From contig PFGG01000011.1 of NCBI GenBank assembly GCA_002783405.1, forward strand, positions 69,434 through 133,433: DNA of 64,000 nucleotides. The letters run 5' to 3'. The stretch is from a bacterium (Candidatus Blackallbacteria) CG13_big_fil_rev_8_21_14_2_50_49_14 (lineage in GTDB: Bacteria; Cyanobacteriota; Sericytochromatia; UBA7694). Numbering within the stretch: position 1 is the first letter of the stretch; each line of letters opens with the position of its first letter. The translations under genes and the position numbers were made by a program. Shown piece after piece: positions 8,765 through 17,938 of this stretch. The notes below the pieces were generated by a model, which saw only the letters and a list, made by a program, of their open reading frames with translations, did not search any database and was not told where the DNA came from.

Positions 8765-10087
8765 ATGACGAATACAGCTCTTTCTCTCGATTTTCGCAAA
8801 AGCTTCTGCAGTGAAATACTGGCTCAAACAGAAGAACCTACCTGGTCTCAGAGCTTGCGTCAAAAGGCCTGGGACAGCTATCAAAACCTGCCTGAGCCCC
8901 TGCCTCCCCAGCGCAACCTGCGCCGAATTCCACTTTTGGATGAAAGCAATCTGAAAGCGCCGGGATCCAGCCCCGCAGGCGCTGGCTTAGATGAACGTCA
9001 GGCCAGTTGGGGAAATCTCGCCAGCACCGCCCAGATGCTCAATGCAACAGCACTTGAAGTTTCACTTTCTGAACGCTTGAAAGCCCAAGGCGTGGTGCTG
9101 TGTTCACTTCAAGAAGCCTTGCTGGCTTACCCTGAAAAAGTGCAAACGGCTTTGGATCAGGTTTTACCCGCCACTGAAAACCGGGAGGCGGCCCTGAACC
9201 TGAGCTATTGGCGCAATGGTTTCTTTTTATGGGTACCGCGTGGCGTTGAAATTCAAGAACCCCTCTATTTACTCAGCAGTTTGAATCAAGCCCAACAGGC
9301 TCTTTTCAGCCGTTCGCTGATTCTGCTCGATGAAGGTGCACAGGCCACTGTGATCTGCGATTATCACGCAGAAAGCCAAGGCCAGCCCTCTTTCAGCTCG
9401 GATCTGATTGAAATGGTTTTGGGCAGTGCAGCCCATTTGAAACTGATTCATTTGCAGAATTGGGGCCAAGAGGTGCATGCCCATAGCTATACCCAGGCAA
9501 AATTGGAAAGAGATGCACATTTAACGCAAATGAATCTCTCCCTGGGTGCCGCCTTTCATTATGCCCAAACCCAATCTCTTTTACAGGCAAAAGGGGCTGA
9601 GTCTTTATTTCTGGGTCTGAATATGGGCCAGGCCCAACAGCATTTTCGCCAACACACCCTTCAAGATCACCGCAGCCCCCATACACGCAGCGAATTGATC
9701 TATCACAGCGTGCTGAAAGATGAAGCCTATTCGTTTTTCAATGGCATGATTTATGTCAGCCCCGAAGCCCAGCAGAGTGAATCTGGACAGGTCAGCAAAA
9801 GTCTTTTGCTCAGTGATAAATCACGTGCTGACGCAATTCCCAACCTGGAGATTCTGGCTGATGATGTACAATCTGGGCACGGTGCAGCGATTGGTTCTTT
9901 GGATCCTGAACAGCGTTTTTATCTCATGAGCCGTGGTTTTGATCAACATACGGCCGAATCCCTGCTGGTTGAAGGCTTCATGGAAGAAGTGATTCTGCGC
10001 TTCCCCCATGAGGATCTGCAGCAGCGTATCGCAGCCCACCTTTCTCTGCATTTATTGGCGGAAGGCGAAGATCGGAGCGAAGCGTGA
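8765..10087 (+). CDS. sufD: Fe-S cluster assembly protein SufD
   Basis: 440-residue paralogue of SufB that completes the SufBC2D scaffold. The N-terminal part is helical and diverged; the C-terminal half shows the shared fold (FFLWVPRGVEIQEPLYL, then the beta-helix, then QRFYLMSRGFDQHTAESLLVEGF). The ATG at 8765 is two bases after the sufB stop, and its end overlaps the GTG of sufS, so translation is tightly coupled. Confidence 0.95.
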   Translation: MTNTALSLDFRKSFCSEILAQTEEPTWSQSLRQKAWDSYQNLPEPLPPQRNLRRIPLLDESNLKAPGSSPAGAGLDERQASWGNLASTAQMLNATALEVSLSERLKAQGVVLCSLQEALLAYPEKVQTALDQVLPATENREAALNLSYWRNGFFLWVPRGVEIQEPLYLLSSLNQAQQALFSRSLILLDEGAQATVICDYHAESQGQPSFSSDLIEMVLGSAAHLKLIHLQNWGQEVHAHSYTQAKLERDAHLTQMNLSLGAAFHYAQTQSLLQAKGAESLFLGLNMGQAQQHFRQHTLQDHRSPHTRSELIYHSVLKDEAYSFFNGMIYVSPEAQQSESGQVSKSLLLSDKSRADAIPNLEILADDVQSGHGAAIGSLDPEQRFYLMSRGFDQHTAESLLVEGFMEEVILRFPHEDLQQRIAAHLSLHLLAEGEDRSEA

Positions 10088-11340
10088 CTCTAAATATTGA
10101 ACGGATTCGCGAAGATTTCCCAATCCTGAAACAAACAGTCAACGGCGAACCCCTGATTTACCTTGATAATGCAGCCACCACGCAAAAACCCCAGGCGGTC
10201 ATTGACGCCCTGGTGCACTATTACAGCACCCAAAATGCCAATGTCCATCGCGGCATTCATACTCTCAGTCAACAAGCCACCGACGCCTTTGAGGCGGTCA
10301 GAGAGCAAACCGCACGCTTTATCAATGCGCCTTCAGCCCGCAGCGTGATTTTCACCCGTGGAACCACTGAGTCGGTCAATCTGATCAGCTACAGTTGGGG
10401 AGAGAGCAATCTTCAGCCCGGCGATGTGATTGTCACTTCGCAAATGGAACACCATTCCAATTTCGTGCCCTGGCAACGACTGGCAGAAAAAAAGGGAGCC
10501 GAACTGCGTCTGATTCCGGTCACAGAAACTGGTCTTCTGGATCTTGAAGCCGCTGCCCAACTGATCGATCATCGTACCAAAATCGTCGCGGTCACCCAAA
10601 TGTCCAATGTGCTGGGCACGCTCAATGATGTTCAAGCCTTGGCGCGTCTGGCACATGCCCAGGGCGCCTTGATCTTCGTAGATGGCGCCCAAAGTGTGCC
10701 CCATCTGCCTGTTGATGTGCAGGCTCTGGATTGTGATTTTCTGGCCTTCTCGGCGCATAAAATGGCCGGTCCGACAGGCATCGGCGTGCTTTGGGGCCGG
10801 GAAGAAATTCTGGCCCAAATGGAACCTTTTCATGGCGGTGGCGCCATGATCAAAGAAGTTTTTGAGAGCCATTCAACCTGGGGTGATCTGCCCTATCGTT
10901 TTGAAGCTGGCACCCCCCATATTGAAGGCGTACTGGGTCTGGGAGCCACCCTCACCTATCTCACCACCCTCGGCATGGAAAAAATTCATGCCTATGAAAC
11001 GCTGCTGACAAGCTATGCCCTGGAAGGGCTTGCCAAAATCGAAGGTCTCAAGCTCTATGGCCCTCAAGACGCCGCTCAACGGGGGGGAATTCTTTCGTTC
11101 AATCTGGAGCAAATTCACCCGGCAGACGTGGGATCGCTCTTGGATCAACAGGGGATTGCGATTCGCACCGGCCACCATTGCTGTCAACCCCTGATGCGCC
11201 GCTTTGAGGTCAATGGCATGGCGCGAGCCAGCTTTTATTTTTACAATACCCTGTCTGAAATAGATGCCTTGCTTGCGGGCCTACAACGGGTTCAACGCAT
11301 CTTTGCAAAAGCCCGCAAGCAAACACAAACAACACATTAG
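10084..11340 (+). CDS. sufS: Cysteine desulfurase SufS
   Basis: 418-residue class V, PLP-dependent enzyme that takes sulfur from cysteine for cluster assembly. The PLP lysine is K226 in AFSAHKMAGPTG. The persulfide cysteine is C366 in RTGHHCCQPLM; the adjacent C367 is unusual, since most SufS proteins have Ala there. Start is GTG at 10084 in a GTGA overlap with the sufD stop. No SufE or SufU partner gene is seen in the window. Confidence 0.96.
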   Translation: MTLNIERIREDFPILKQTVNGEPLIYLDNAATTQKPQAVIDALVHYYSTQNANVHRGIHTLSQQATDAFEAVREQTARFINAPSARSVIFTRGTTESVNLISYSWGESNLQPGDVIVTSQMEHHSNFVPWQRLAEKKGAELRLIPVTETGLLDLEAAAQLIDHRTKIVAVTQMSNVLGTLNDVQALARLAHAQGALIFVDGAQSVPHLPVDVQALDCDFLAFSAHKMAGPTGIGVLWGREEILAQMEPFHGGGAMIKEVFESHSTWGDLPYRFEAGTPHIEGVLGLGATLTYLTTLGMEKIHAYETLLTSYALEGLAKIEGLKLYGPQDAAQRGGILSFNLEQIHPADVGSLLDQQGIAIRTGHHCCQPLMRRFEVNGMARASFYFYNTLSEIDALLAGLQRVQRIFAKARKQTQTTH

Positions 11341-11359
11341 GAGCCCCGTCGGGAAAGAT

Positions 11360-11866
11360 ATGGAAACGCAAACCCTTGCAAGCACCCTCCCAGAGAAAGA
11401 ATCTGAGGTATTTTTGAAAATGGCAGAAACACACGTTCCTGATCCCAAAACAGAGGCAAAATCCGAGAGTCAGCCCTCTGAGACTGCGCAAAGCCAAACA
11501 GAAGAGTCGGCAACTTCTCCCAGCAATATGCCCCAAAGTTTGAACGCGCCCGATCAAGACAGCATTATGAATGCCCTCTGTCAGGTCATTGATCCTGAAT
11601 TACATATGAATATTGTCGAGCTGGGTCTGGTCTATACGGTCACCCTGGAAACCTCCCAAACCCCTCCCTCTGTAGATGTTGAAATGACCCTGACTTCTCC
11701 GGGTTGTCCCTATGGTCCCGTGATTATGGGCCAGGTACCCACCATTCTGAAACAGACCTTTGGAGACAGTATTGGTGAAGTTGAAGTTCATTTAACCTTT
11801 TCACCGCCCTGGGATCCGGCTACCATGGCATCAGAAGATGTTAAATTCGAACTGGGTATTTTTTAG
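11360..11866 (+). CDS. MIP18/DUF59-family Fe-S maturation factor (SufT-like)
   Basis: 168 residues. The first ~60 are Ser/Glu/Pro/Gln-rich and probably disordered; they are not part of the family fold. The rest is a MIP18 (DUF59) domain: VIDPELHMNIVELGLVY, then MTLTSPGCPYGPVI with its conserved Cys, and ending in VHLTFSPPWDP. Related proteins (SufT, the MIP18 domain of Mrp, PaaD) help deliver or mature Fe-S clusters. GGGA before ATG 11360 supports this start; ATG 11420 is an alternative. It lies between sufS and the Mrp ATPase, in the place where many Mrp proteins carry this domain fused at the N-terminus. Confidence 0.88.
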   Translation: METQTLASTLPEKESEVFLKMAETHVPDPKTEAKSESQPSETAQSQTEESATSPSNMPQSLNAPDQDSIMNALCQVIDPELHMNIVELGLVYTVTLETSQTPPSVDVEMTLTSPGCPYGPVIMGQVPTILKQTFGDSIGEVEVHLTFSPPWDPATMASEDVKFELGIF

Positions 11867-11875
11867 GAGAAACTT

Positions 11876-13093
11876 ATGAGTCAAGCATTACCTGGCATTC
11901 AAAATGTGATTGCCATTTCAAGCGGCAAGGGCGGCGTAGGCAAATCTACCGTCAGTGTCAATCTGGCCCTGGCCCTGGCCCAAAAAGGATTTCGTGTCGG
12001 TCTGGCCGATGTGGATATCTATGGTCCCAGCATTCCCACCCTGCTGGGGCTTGAAAAAGAACAACCCAAAATGCTCAACCAGCAATTGGTTCCGATCAGC
12101 AGCCACGATATCAAAGTCATGTCGATGGGATTTTTAGTCGGTCAGGATACTCCTGCGATTTTGCGTGGGCCCATGATCACCAAGTTTATTCATCAATTTG
12201 TCACAGGGGTTCTTTGGGGCGAACTGGATTACCTGCTGCTCGATCTGCCACCCGGCACAGGCGATGCTCAGCTTTCACTGGCCCAAACCGTTCCCCTGAC
12301 AGGAGCTTTGGTTGTCACCACCCCCCAAGCCCTGAGCGTAAAAGTCGCTCTGCGTGGCCTGCGCATGTTTGAAAAAGTCAAGATTCCGATCTTGGGAGTG
12401 GTTGAAAACATGAGTGGCTGGGCCACCCCCAGCGGAGAACCCTCTCCCTTCAGAGGCGGACAAGCCCTGTCTGAACTCGCAGGTGTTCCCTATTTGGGCA
12501 ATATTCCCATGGATCAGACCGTCGCCATCAGTGGCGATGAAAACAAACCTCTGCTCACGGCCTATCCTGCCGCTGATGCGGTTCAATCTTTCCGCAACCT
12601 GGCATCAGCTGTGATTGATCAGGTCAGCCTGATCAACAGCGGCCCCACTCCCTTGGGTCAGTTTCACTGGAATCTGAGCAGCGGTCAGGGCGAACCCGCC
12701 CACCGTGAAGCAGGAGAAACACCCGTGCCTTCTCAAATCAGCCAAGCTCGCCGCTACGCCCTTGAAGAAATTACCCCAGTCGGGCTGAAAAAGGCCGGCG
12801 AATCGGGGCTCGTGATTCAATGGCAGGACGGCACAGATTATGAACTCGATTTCAGAGGCCTGCGTCTGGTTTGCCCTTGCGCAGTCTGTGTCGATGAAGA
12901 TACAGGCGAACGCAAACTGATTCCCAGTATGGTGCCCTTGGATGTCAAAGCAATTGCGATTGAATCTGTAGGCTCCTACGCGCTCAAGTTTACCTGGAGC
13001 GATGGTCACGCCACCGGTCTCTACGCCTTTGAACGTCTGCGTCAGTTGGGCGAAGCACGGGCAGCCGCACTGGCCACCCATTCGGTCAATTAA
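11876..13093 (+). CDS. Mrp/ApbC-type P-loop ATPase fused to a DUF971 domain
   Basis: 405 residues. Residues 1-250 form the Mrp/NBP35 Fe-S carrier ATPase: deviant Walker A GKGGVGKST (17-25), DVDIYGPS, and DYLLLDLPPGTGD. The CxxC that bridges a cluster in most ApbC proteins is absent; the equivalent stretch is VENMSGWATPSGEPSP. From about residue 288 a DUF971 domain follows (RYALEEI to FERLRQL) that contains CPCAVC at 333-338. The DUF971 cysteines may replace the lost ligands. AGGAGA sits before the ATG. Last of the Fe-S biogenesis genes in the operon. Confidence 0.92.
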   Translation: MSQALPGIQNVIAISSGKGGVGKSTVSVNLALALAQKGFRVGLADVDIYGPSIPTLLGLEKEQPKMLNQQLVPISSHDIKVMSMGFLVGQDTPAILRGPMITKFIHQFVTGVLWGELDYLLLDLPPGTGDAQLSLAQTVPLTGALVVTTPQALSVKVALRGLRMFEKVKIPILGVVENMSGWATPSGEPSPFRGGQALSELAGVPYLGNIPMDQTVAISGDENKPLLTAYPAADAVQSFRNLASAVIDQVSLINSGPTPLGQFHWNLSSGQGEPAHREAGETPVPSQISQARRYALEEITPVGLKKAGESGLVIQWQDGTDYELDFRGLRLVCPCAVCVDEDTGERKLIPSMVPLDVKAIAIESVGSYALKFTWSDGHATGLYAFERLRQLGEARAAALATHSVN

Positions 13094-13095
13094 GC

Positions 13096-13680
13096 ATGCA
13101 TCTGCCTCTGGCTGAAAAGCTGGCCGAACTCGGTCAGGCCCGTGACAAGGCCTGGCTGAGTCAGGATACAGTAGCCACGGTTCAGCAGGATCAGCTCCTG
13201 CAACGCTGGGTACATAAACATGGCCTGAAAACCGTACAAAAAGTCTGCACCTGTATCTGGCGCGAAGGCCAGAATGGCCCAGAGCTTTTGGCGTTTGAAC
13301 ACCCCAGTGCGGGGCATCAAATTGTCAAAGGCACACTCGAACCCGGCGAAGATCTGGGCTTGGCCGCCTTGCGTGAATTGCAGGAAGAAGCGGGCTTGCA
13401 GCGGGAAACCCCGGGCACTTACCTCGGGCTGATTCACCATGGCGCCTTTGGGGGAATCGAATCCGGCGGCTTGTTTGAGCATCAGATCTGGCATCTGTTT
13501 GCCCAACCCGCCACAGGCGATGAACCTGAGAGCTGGAGCCATATTGCCACTGGCAGTATCGATGAGGAAGGCCTCGAATTTAAGTTTTTCTGGCAGCCCT
13601 TAAATCTCCCCGCTCCCGGCTTCGCTCCCGTTTTTGAGCGTGTGATGCAATTGCTCAAGCACCATCTGCAAGGCCTTTGA
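13096..13680 (+). CDS. Nudix hydrolase
   Basis: 194 residues with a full Nudix box: GTLEPGE, seven residues, then RELQEEAGL, fitting GX5EX7REUXEEXGU. Such enzymes cleave nucleoside diphosphates linked to another group; the substrate cannot be read from the sequence. The N-terminal ~45 residues are a helical extension. It starts two bases after the Mrp stop and its stop overlaps the moaA start, so it is inside the operon. It is convincing as a gene and as a family member. Confidence 0.93.
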   Translation: MHLPLAEKLAELGQARDKAWLSQDTVATVQQDQLLQRWVHKHGLKTVQKVCTCIWREGQNGPELLAFEHPSAGHQIVKGTLEPGEDLGLAALRELQEEAGLQRETPGTYLGLIHHGAFGGIESGGLFEHQIWHLFAQPATGDEPESWSHIATGSIDEEGLEFKFFWQPLNLPAPGFAPVFERVMQLLKHHLQGL

Positions 13681-14675
13681 ACGTGGCCCACGGGCAATTA
13701 AAAGATCAATGGGGGCGAGTGGCCCGCAAACTGAGAGTCTCACTGACCGATCGCTGTAATTTGCGCTGTCAGTATTGCATGCCTGAAGCCGGACTCAACT
13801 GGCAGGCCCGTGAAGAAATTCTCAGTTTTGAGGAGATTTTCAGACTGCTCACAATCTTTGCTGAGCTGGGCATTGAAGAAATTCGTCTGACAGGGGGCGA
13901 ACCCCTTTTGCGCAAAGATCTTGAAATTTTGCTCAGCCAAATTCAGTCTCTGCACTTTAAAAAAGTCTCGCTCACCAGCAATGGCATACTGCTGCCCGAA
14001 AAAATGCCTGCGCTTTACCAGGCCGGGTTGCGTTCTTTCAATATTTCATTGGATTCCCTGCTGCCGGAACGCTTTGCCAAAATTACCCGCCGGGATGATT
14101 ATCAGCGGGTATTGGCCGGTTTAAACTGTCTTGATCGCTATCCCGATCTTGAGATCAAACTGAATACGGTCATGATCAGGGGCTTCAATGACGACGAAGC
14201 CCTGTCCTTTGCCCGCTTGGCCCGTGAGCGAAACTGGGCCATTCGCTTTATTGAATTCATGCCCTTGGGCCAAGGAGATGGCTGGCTTCCACAGGAGGTC
14301 GTCAAAGGCGCAGAACTCAAAGCTCAGATTGAAGCCGAATTTCGCTTGGTAGCGGTCGAAGCTGCAGGCAAGAACCCTGCTTCACGTTGGCACTTTGCCG
14401 ATGGCAGCCCCGGCGAAATCGGTTTTATCAATGCAGTGAGCGAGCCCTTTTGCCACAGTTGCAACCGAATTCGTCTGACAGCCGATGGGTATTTGCGCAA
14501 TTGCCTGTTTTCAAGTCAAGAACTCAATTTAAAAACACCCTTGCGCCAGCAGGCAACAAGCACCGAACTCACAAACCTGATCTGCGATTGGGTCTGGCAA
14601 AAAGAAGCGGGCCATCAAATCAACCAAATCGGCTTTGAGCGCCCTTTGCGCAGCATGTCACAAATCGGGGGCTAA
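13677..14675 (+). CDS. moaA: GTP 3',8-cyclase MoaA (molybdenum cofactor synthesis)
   Basis: 332-residue radical-SAM enzyme that starts molybdopterin synthesis from GTP. The N-terminal 4Fe-4S motif is C27-x3-C31-x2-C34 within TDRCNLRCQYC. A second cluster site is C259-x2-C262-x13-C276. The chain ends in QIGG, the conserved C-terminal Gly-Gly. TTG at 13677 overlaps the Nudix stop; GTG at 13683 is an alternative start. No other moa or moe gene is in the window. It requires two clusters, which suits its place at the end of the suf operon. Confidence 0.95.
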   Translation: MNVAHGQLKDQWGRVARKLRVSLTDRCNLRCQYCMPEAGLNWQAREEILSFEEIFRLLTIFAELGIEEIRLTGGEPLLRKDLEILLSQIQSLHFKKVSLTSNGILLPEKMPALYQAGLRSFNISLDSLLPERFAKITRRDDYQRVLAGLNCLDRYPDLEIKLNTVMIRGFNDDEALSFARLARERNWAIRFIEFMPLGQGDGWLPQEVVKGAELKAQIEAEFRLVAVEAAGKNPASRWHFADGSPGEIGFINAVSEPFCHSCNRIRLTADGYLRNCLFSSQELNLKTPLRQQATSTELTNLICDWVWQKEAGHQINQIGFERPLRSMSQIGG

Positions 14676-14779
14676 ACCCCAACCTTCACTGAAGCAGGTT
14701 TTAAGCTCGGATTCAGACAGGGCCTTGAACTTCACAGGCAAAAGACTGACGTACTCTGCGTCGAGACCGGATCATCCGT

Positions 14780-14785
14780 TATAAT
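14780..14785 (+). promoter_or_regulatory. Consensus -10 box upstream of lon
   Basis: TATAAT, 43 bases before the lon start, preceded by no good -35 hexamer at 16-18 bases. A heat-shock CIRCE element was looked for and not found. A transcript starting near 14792 would have a leader of about 36 bases. Confidence 0.4.
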
Positions 14786-14827
14786 GAAAAAAATAAAGTC
14801 AGAAAAAATGTGTAGGATGCCCTGAAA

Positions 14828-17242
14828 ATGAGCACAAACCTTGCCAACGAACCCACCCTAACCCATGAAGAAAGTCCACCGGAATCTCCCGCCAAAGACT
14901 TGATCCTGGTTTCAGAAATTCTACCTGATACCCTGAATATTCTGCCCTTTGAGCCCCGTCCCATCTTTCCCAATGTTTTAACCCCTTTCACTTTTTCCGG
15001 GGATCACTATATCGAACTGCTCAAAGATGCCTGGGAAAATCAAAACCGCATGTTTGGGGTCGCTTTGGTCAAACATGAAAACCCTGAAAGTTTTTTTCAG
15101 TCCGAACTCTATGAAGTGGGCACGATCCTCAAAATCTACAAGGTCAATGTGCCTGCCGAAGGCATTGTGCAGGTGCTGGCACAGGGACTCCAGCGTTTTT
15201 CCTGTGTGCGGGTCAAACAGAAAGAGCCCTTCCAGCGCTGGGAAGTGAAATATCACTACGATGCTGAAATCAAACCCAATGACGAACAAAAAGCCTATGC
15301 CCTGGCCATTACCTCAGCGGTCAAAGAATTGCTGCGTTTGAGCCCTGTGATGCAGGAATCTGTCAAAATGATGCTCTCGCAAATGACCTATGACAATGTC
15401 GTGACCCTGATGGATGTGGTCTCTTCGATTCTGGGCTCCGACCCCGAAAAACTCCAGGACTTGCTTGCCACCTTTGACCTGACCCGACGCAGTGAAAAGC
15501 TCCTGCTTTTGCTCAAAGAAGAGCTGGAGGTCATGAAAATTCAGGAAAAAATTCAACAGCAAATCACTGAAAAGGTCAATAAACAGCAAAAAGACTTTTT
15601 CCTGCGTGAACAGCTCAAAGCGATCAAAAAAGAGCTGGGCATGGAAAAAGATGACAAAACCACTGAAATTGAAAAATTTGAGAACCGTCTCAAAGACCTG
15701 GTGCTCTCTGAAGAAGCGGATAAGGTCATTCACGAAGAGTTGGACAAACTCGGCATGATGGAAACCCATTCCCCTGAGTACCAGGTCACGCGCAATTACC
15801 TGGATACCTTGACCGGTCTGCCCTGGGGAAAATACTCCAAAGACAACCTCAATATTGGCAAAGCCCGACGAATTCTCAACAGCAGCCACTATGGCCTTGA
15901 TGAAGTCAAAAAAACCATTCTGGAACTGATCAGCACGATTCGCAAACGGGGCAGTCTGACCGGTCAGATTCTCTGTCTGGTGGGGCCTCCGGGTGTGGGC
16001 AAAACCTCGATTGGGCGTTCGATTGCCGAAGCTTTAAACCGTGAATTCTTCCGTTTTTCTTTGGGCGGCATGCGTGACGAGGCCGAAATCAAAGGTCACC
16101 GCCGCACCTATATCGGGGCTCTGCCCGGAAAAATCATCCAGGCCGTGAAACGGGCGGGCACAGCCAATCCCGTGATCATGCTCGATGAAATTGACAAACT
16201 GGGAGCCAGCTTTCGGGGCGACCCGGCCTCCGCTTTGCTCGAAGTACTCGATCCTGAACAGAATGTCGATTATCTCGATCATTACCTCGACGTGCGTTTC
16301 GACCTCTCCAAGGTCTTGTTTATCACCACGGCCAATCAACTCGATACCATTCCGGGCCCTCTGCTCGATCGCATGGAGGTGATCCGGCTTTCGGGGTATA
16401 TACTCGAAGAAAAACTGCAAATCGCTAAAAAATACCTGATTCCCCGCCAGCGCGAAGAACATGGGATTGACGAAGCAGAAGTGCAGATCTCAGAAGGGGC
16501 CCTGCGCCGGATCATTGACCGCTATGCCCGTGAGGCGGGCGTGCGCAATCTCGAAAACCAGCTCAAGAAAATCATGAGTGCGATCACCCTGCGCATGGCC
16601 GAAAAAAAAGAAACGCAGTTTAAAATTTCCTCACGCGAGGTCGAGAAATACCTTGGCAAGCCGCGCTTTACGGCCGAAGAAGTGTATCCGGAAAGTGTTC
16701 CCGGCGTGACAATAGGTTTGGCCTGGACTGCAATGGGCGGTGCCATCCTGCATATCGAAGCTGCCGCCTTAAAAGCCAAGGGGGGCGGATTTAAACAGAC
16801 CGGCCAATTGGGCGATGTGATGAAAGAATCCACCCAGATTGCCTATACCTGTGTACGTGCCCTGCTGGATCATGACAAGGCCCATAAAAACTTTTTTGAG
16901 CAGCATCAAATCCATTTGCATGTGCCCGAAGGAGCCACCCCCAAGGATGGCCCCTCAGCCGGTATTACCATGGCCCTGGCACTTTATTCTCTGGCTACCG
17001 GGCAAGCCATTCCCTGCCGCTTGGGCATGACGGGTGAATTGACACTGACGGGTAAGGTTCTGCCGATCGGCGGTCTGCGTGAAAAAACCATTGCCGCCAA
17101 ACGGGCCGAGGTCTATGAATTGATCTTTCCCGAGGCCAACCGCCGGGATTATGAGGAACTGCCTGCCTATATCCGCAAAGGCCTGACTATTCATTTCGTC
17201 AAGGAATTCAAGCAGGTGCTGGAACTGGCCTATGGAGCTTGA
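14828..17242 (+). CDS. lon: ATP-dependent protease Lon
   Basis: 804 residues, the usual size for bacterial Lon, a cytoplasmic AAA+ serine protease for damaged and regulatory proteins. Domains in order: a ~30-residue extension, the LON N-domain (about 33-220), a coiled coil (225-310), and AAA+ with Walker A GPPGVGKTS (386-394) and Walker B MLDEIDK. The protease domain has the dyad S710 (KDGPSAG) and K753 (GGLREKTIAAK). AGGATG lies upstream of the ATG. The end overlaps the GNAT gene by 11 bases. Confidence 0.98.
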   Translation: MSTNLANEPTLTHEESPPESPAKDLILVSEILPDTLNILPFEPRPIFPNVLTPFTFSGDHYIELLKDAWENQNRMFGVALVKHENPESFFQSELYEVGTILKIYKVNVPAEGIVQVLAQGLQRFSCVRVKQKEPFQRWEVKYHYDAEIKPNDEQKAYALAITSAVKELLRLSPVMQESVKMMLSQMTYDNVVTLMDVVSSILGSDPEKLQDLLATFDLTRRSEKLLLLLKEELEVMKIQEKIQQQITEKVNKQQKDFFLREQLKAIKKELGMEKDDKTTEIEKFENRLKDLVLSEEADKVIHEELDKLGMMETHSPEYQVTRNYLDTLTGLPWGKYSKDNLNIGKARRILNSSHYGLDEVKKTILELISTIRKRGSLTGQILCLVGPPGVGKTSIGRSIAEALNREFFRFSLGGMRDEAEIKGHRRTYIGALPGKIIQAVKRAGTANPVIMLDEIDKLGASFRGDPASALLEVLDPEQNVDYLDHYLDVRFDLSKVLFITTANQLDTIPGPLLDRMEVIRLSGYILEEKLQIAKKYLIPRQREEHGIDEAEVQISEGALRRIIDRYAREAGVRNLENQLKKIMSAITLRMAEKKETQFKISSREVEKYLGKPRFTAEEVYPESVPGVTIGLAWTAMGGAILHIEAAALKAKGGGFKQTGQLGDVMKESTQIAYTCVRALLDHDKAHKNFFEQHQIHLHVPEGATPKDGPSAGITMALALYSLATGQAIPCRLGMTGELTLTGKVLPIGGLREKTIAAKRAEVYELIFPEANRRDYEELPAYIRKGLTIHFVKEFKQVLELAYGA

Positions 17243-17756
17243 GCTAAAAGCTTTGGCAACAGCCGATTTGCCCTTTGCTCAAGCTGTTTTTGAATCGGTT
17301 TTGCCCCTCTACCGAGAGCTGATGCCGGGGGCCTTTGAAGAAAATCTGAAAATCGTCGCGATTTTAATTGAAAATGAGCTTGATTTCTCGGCCACAGGCT
17401 TAAACGCCGAGTTGATTCAGGTGAAGGGGCAAGCCCAGGGCTTTCTGGCCTGGGCCCGGCTTGAAAAAGGGCCGGCTTATCTGGCTTCCCTGCATTTTCT
17501 GCCGGTGGCAAGGCGCCAGGGGTGGGGAGGGCTGGCCCTTGCACTTTTGGAAGACCAACTCAAACGCCAGGGGCTGCCTGCCCTCTATCTTTTGGCCCAT
17601 GCCCAGGCCGACTGGGCGCTTGATTTTTATCTCAAACAGGGCTATGCCCGCTTGGCTGAAGCCCCCGCAGACATTCTGCGGCTGGCCGGAACACAAATTC
17701 AACATCTGCTCATGCCCGGCATGGTGCTGATGGGCAAAGAATGGAGTATCGTATGA
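17232..17756 (+). CDS. GNAT-family N-acetyltransferase
   Basis: 174 residues. The acetyl-CoA binding motif A is ASLHFLPVARRQGWGGLAL, with the R/Q-x-x-G-x-G/A loop as RRQGWG. The C-terminal beta-strand and helix (WALDFYLKQGYARL) also fit the fold. The acceptor is unknown. It overlaps the lon end by 11 bases and the next small gene by four (ATGA), so it is coupled to both. Confidence 0.85.
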   Translation: MELELKALATADLPFAQAVFESVLPLYRELMPGAFEENLKIVAILIENELDFSATGLNAELIQVKGQAQGFLAWARLEKGPAYLASLHFLPVARRQGWGGLALALLEDQLKRQGLPALYLLAHAQADWALDFYLKQGYARLAEAPADILRLAGTQIQHLLMPGMVLMGKEWSIV

Positions 17757-17938
17757 GTTTCGGGGGACGGAACCGAATTCCCTGGGTCACCTTGATCGTG
17801 ATCTTAATCGTATTGGTGGCCCTGCTCGAAGCCGATTTTGAACAGGGAAACTGGGGGGCTTTGGCTTTCAAACTGGGTGGGGGCTTGTTGCTGAGTATCG
17901 GGGTTTGGGGCTGGTTTCACTGGCGCGGCAAGGTTTGA
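17753..17938 (+). CDS. Small two-helix membrane protein
   Basis: 61 residues starting at the ATG of an ATGA overlap with the GNAT stop; GGAG lies seven bases upstream. Two hydrophobic stretches (about residues 11-25 and 42-56) suggest two membrane helices joined by an acidic loop. No family recognised. Its last 135 bases lie antisense to the end of the barrel protein gene on the minus strand, so either this gene or the barrel's C-terminal tail may be mis-called; the coupling to GNAT favours this gene being real. Confidence 0.6.
   Translation: MSFGGRNRIPWVTLIVILIVLVALLEADFEQGNWGALAFKLGGGLLLSIGVWGWFHWRGKV

Noticed and set aside
12605-13081. 158-codon minus-strand frame
   Set aside because: Antisense shadow of the DUF971 part of the Mrp gene.
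14676-14720. Terminator after moaA
   Set aside because: AACCT and AGGTT can pair over a ten-base gap but the stem is only five pairs and the T run four.
15314-15889. 191-codon minus-strand frame
   Set aside because: Antisense shadow of the lon coiled-coil region; composition is rich in Phe as expected from reversed Lys/Glu codons.
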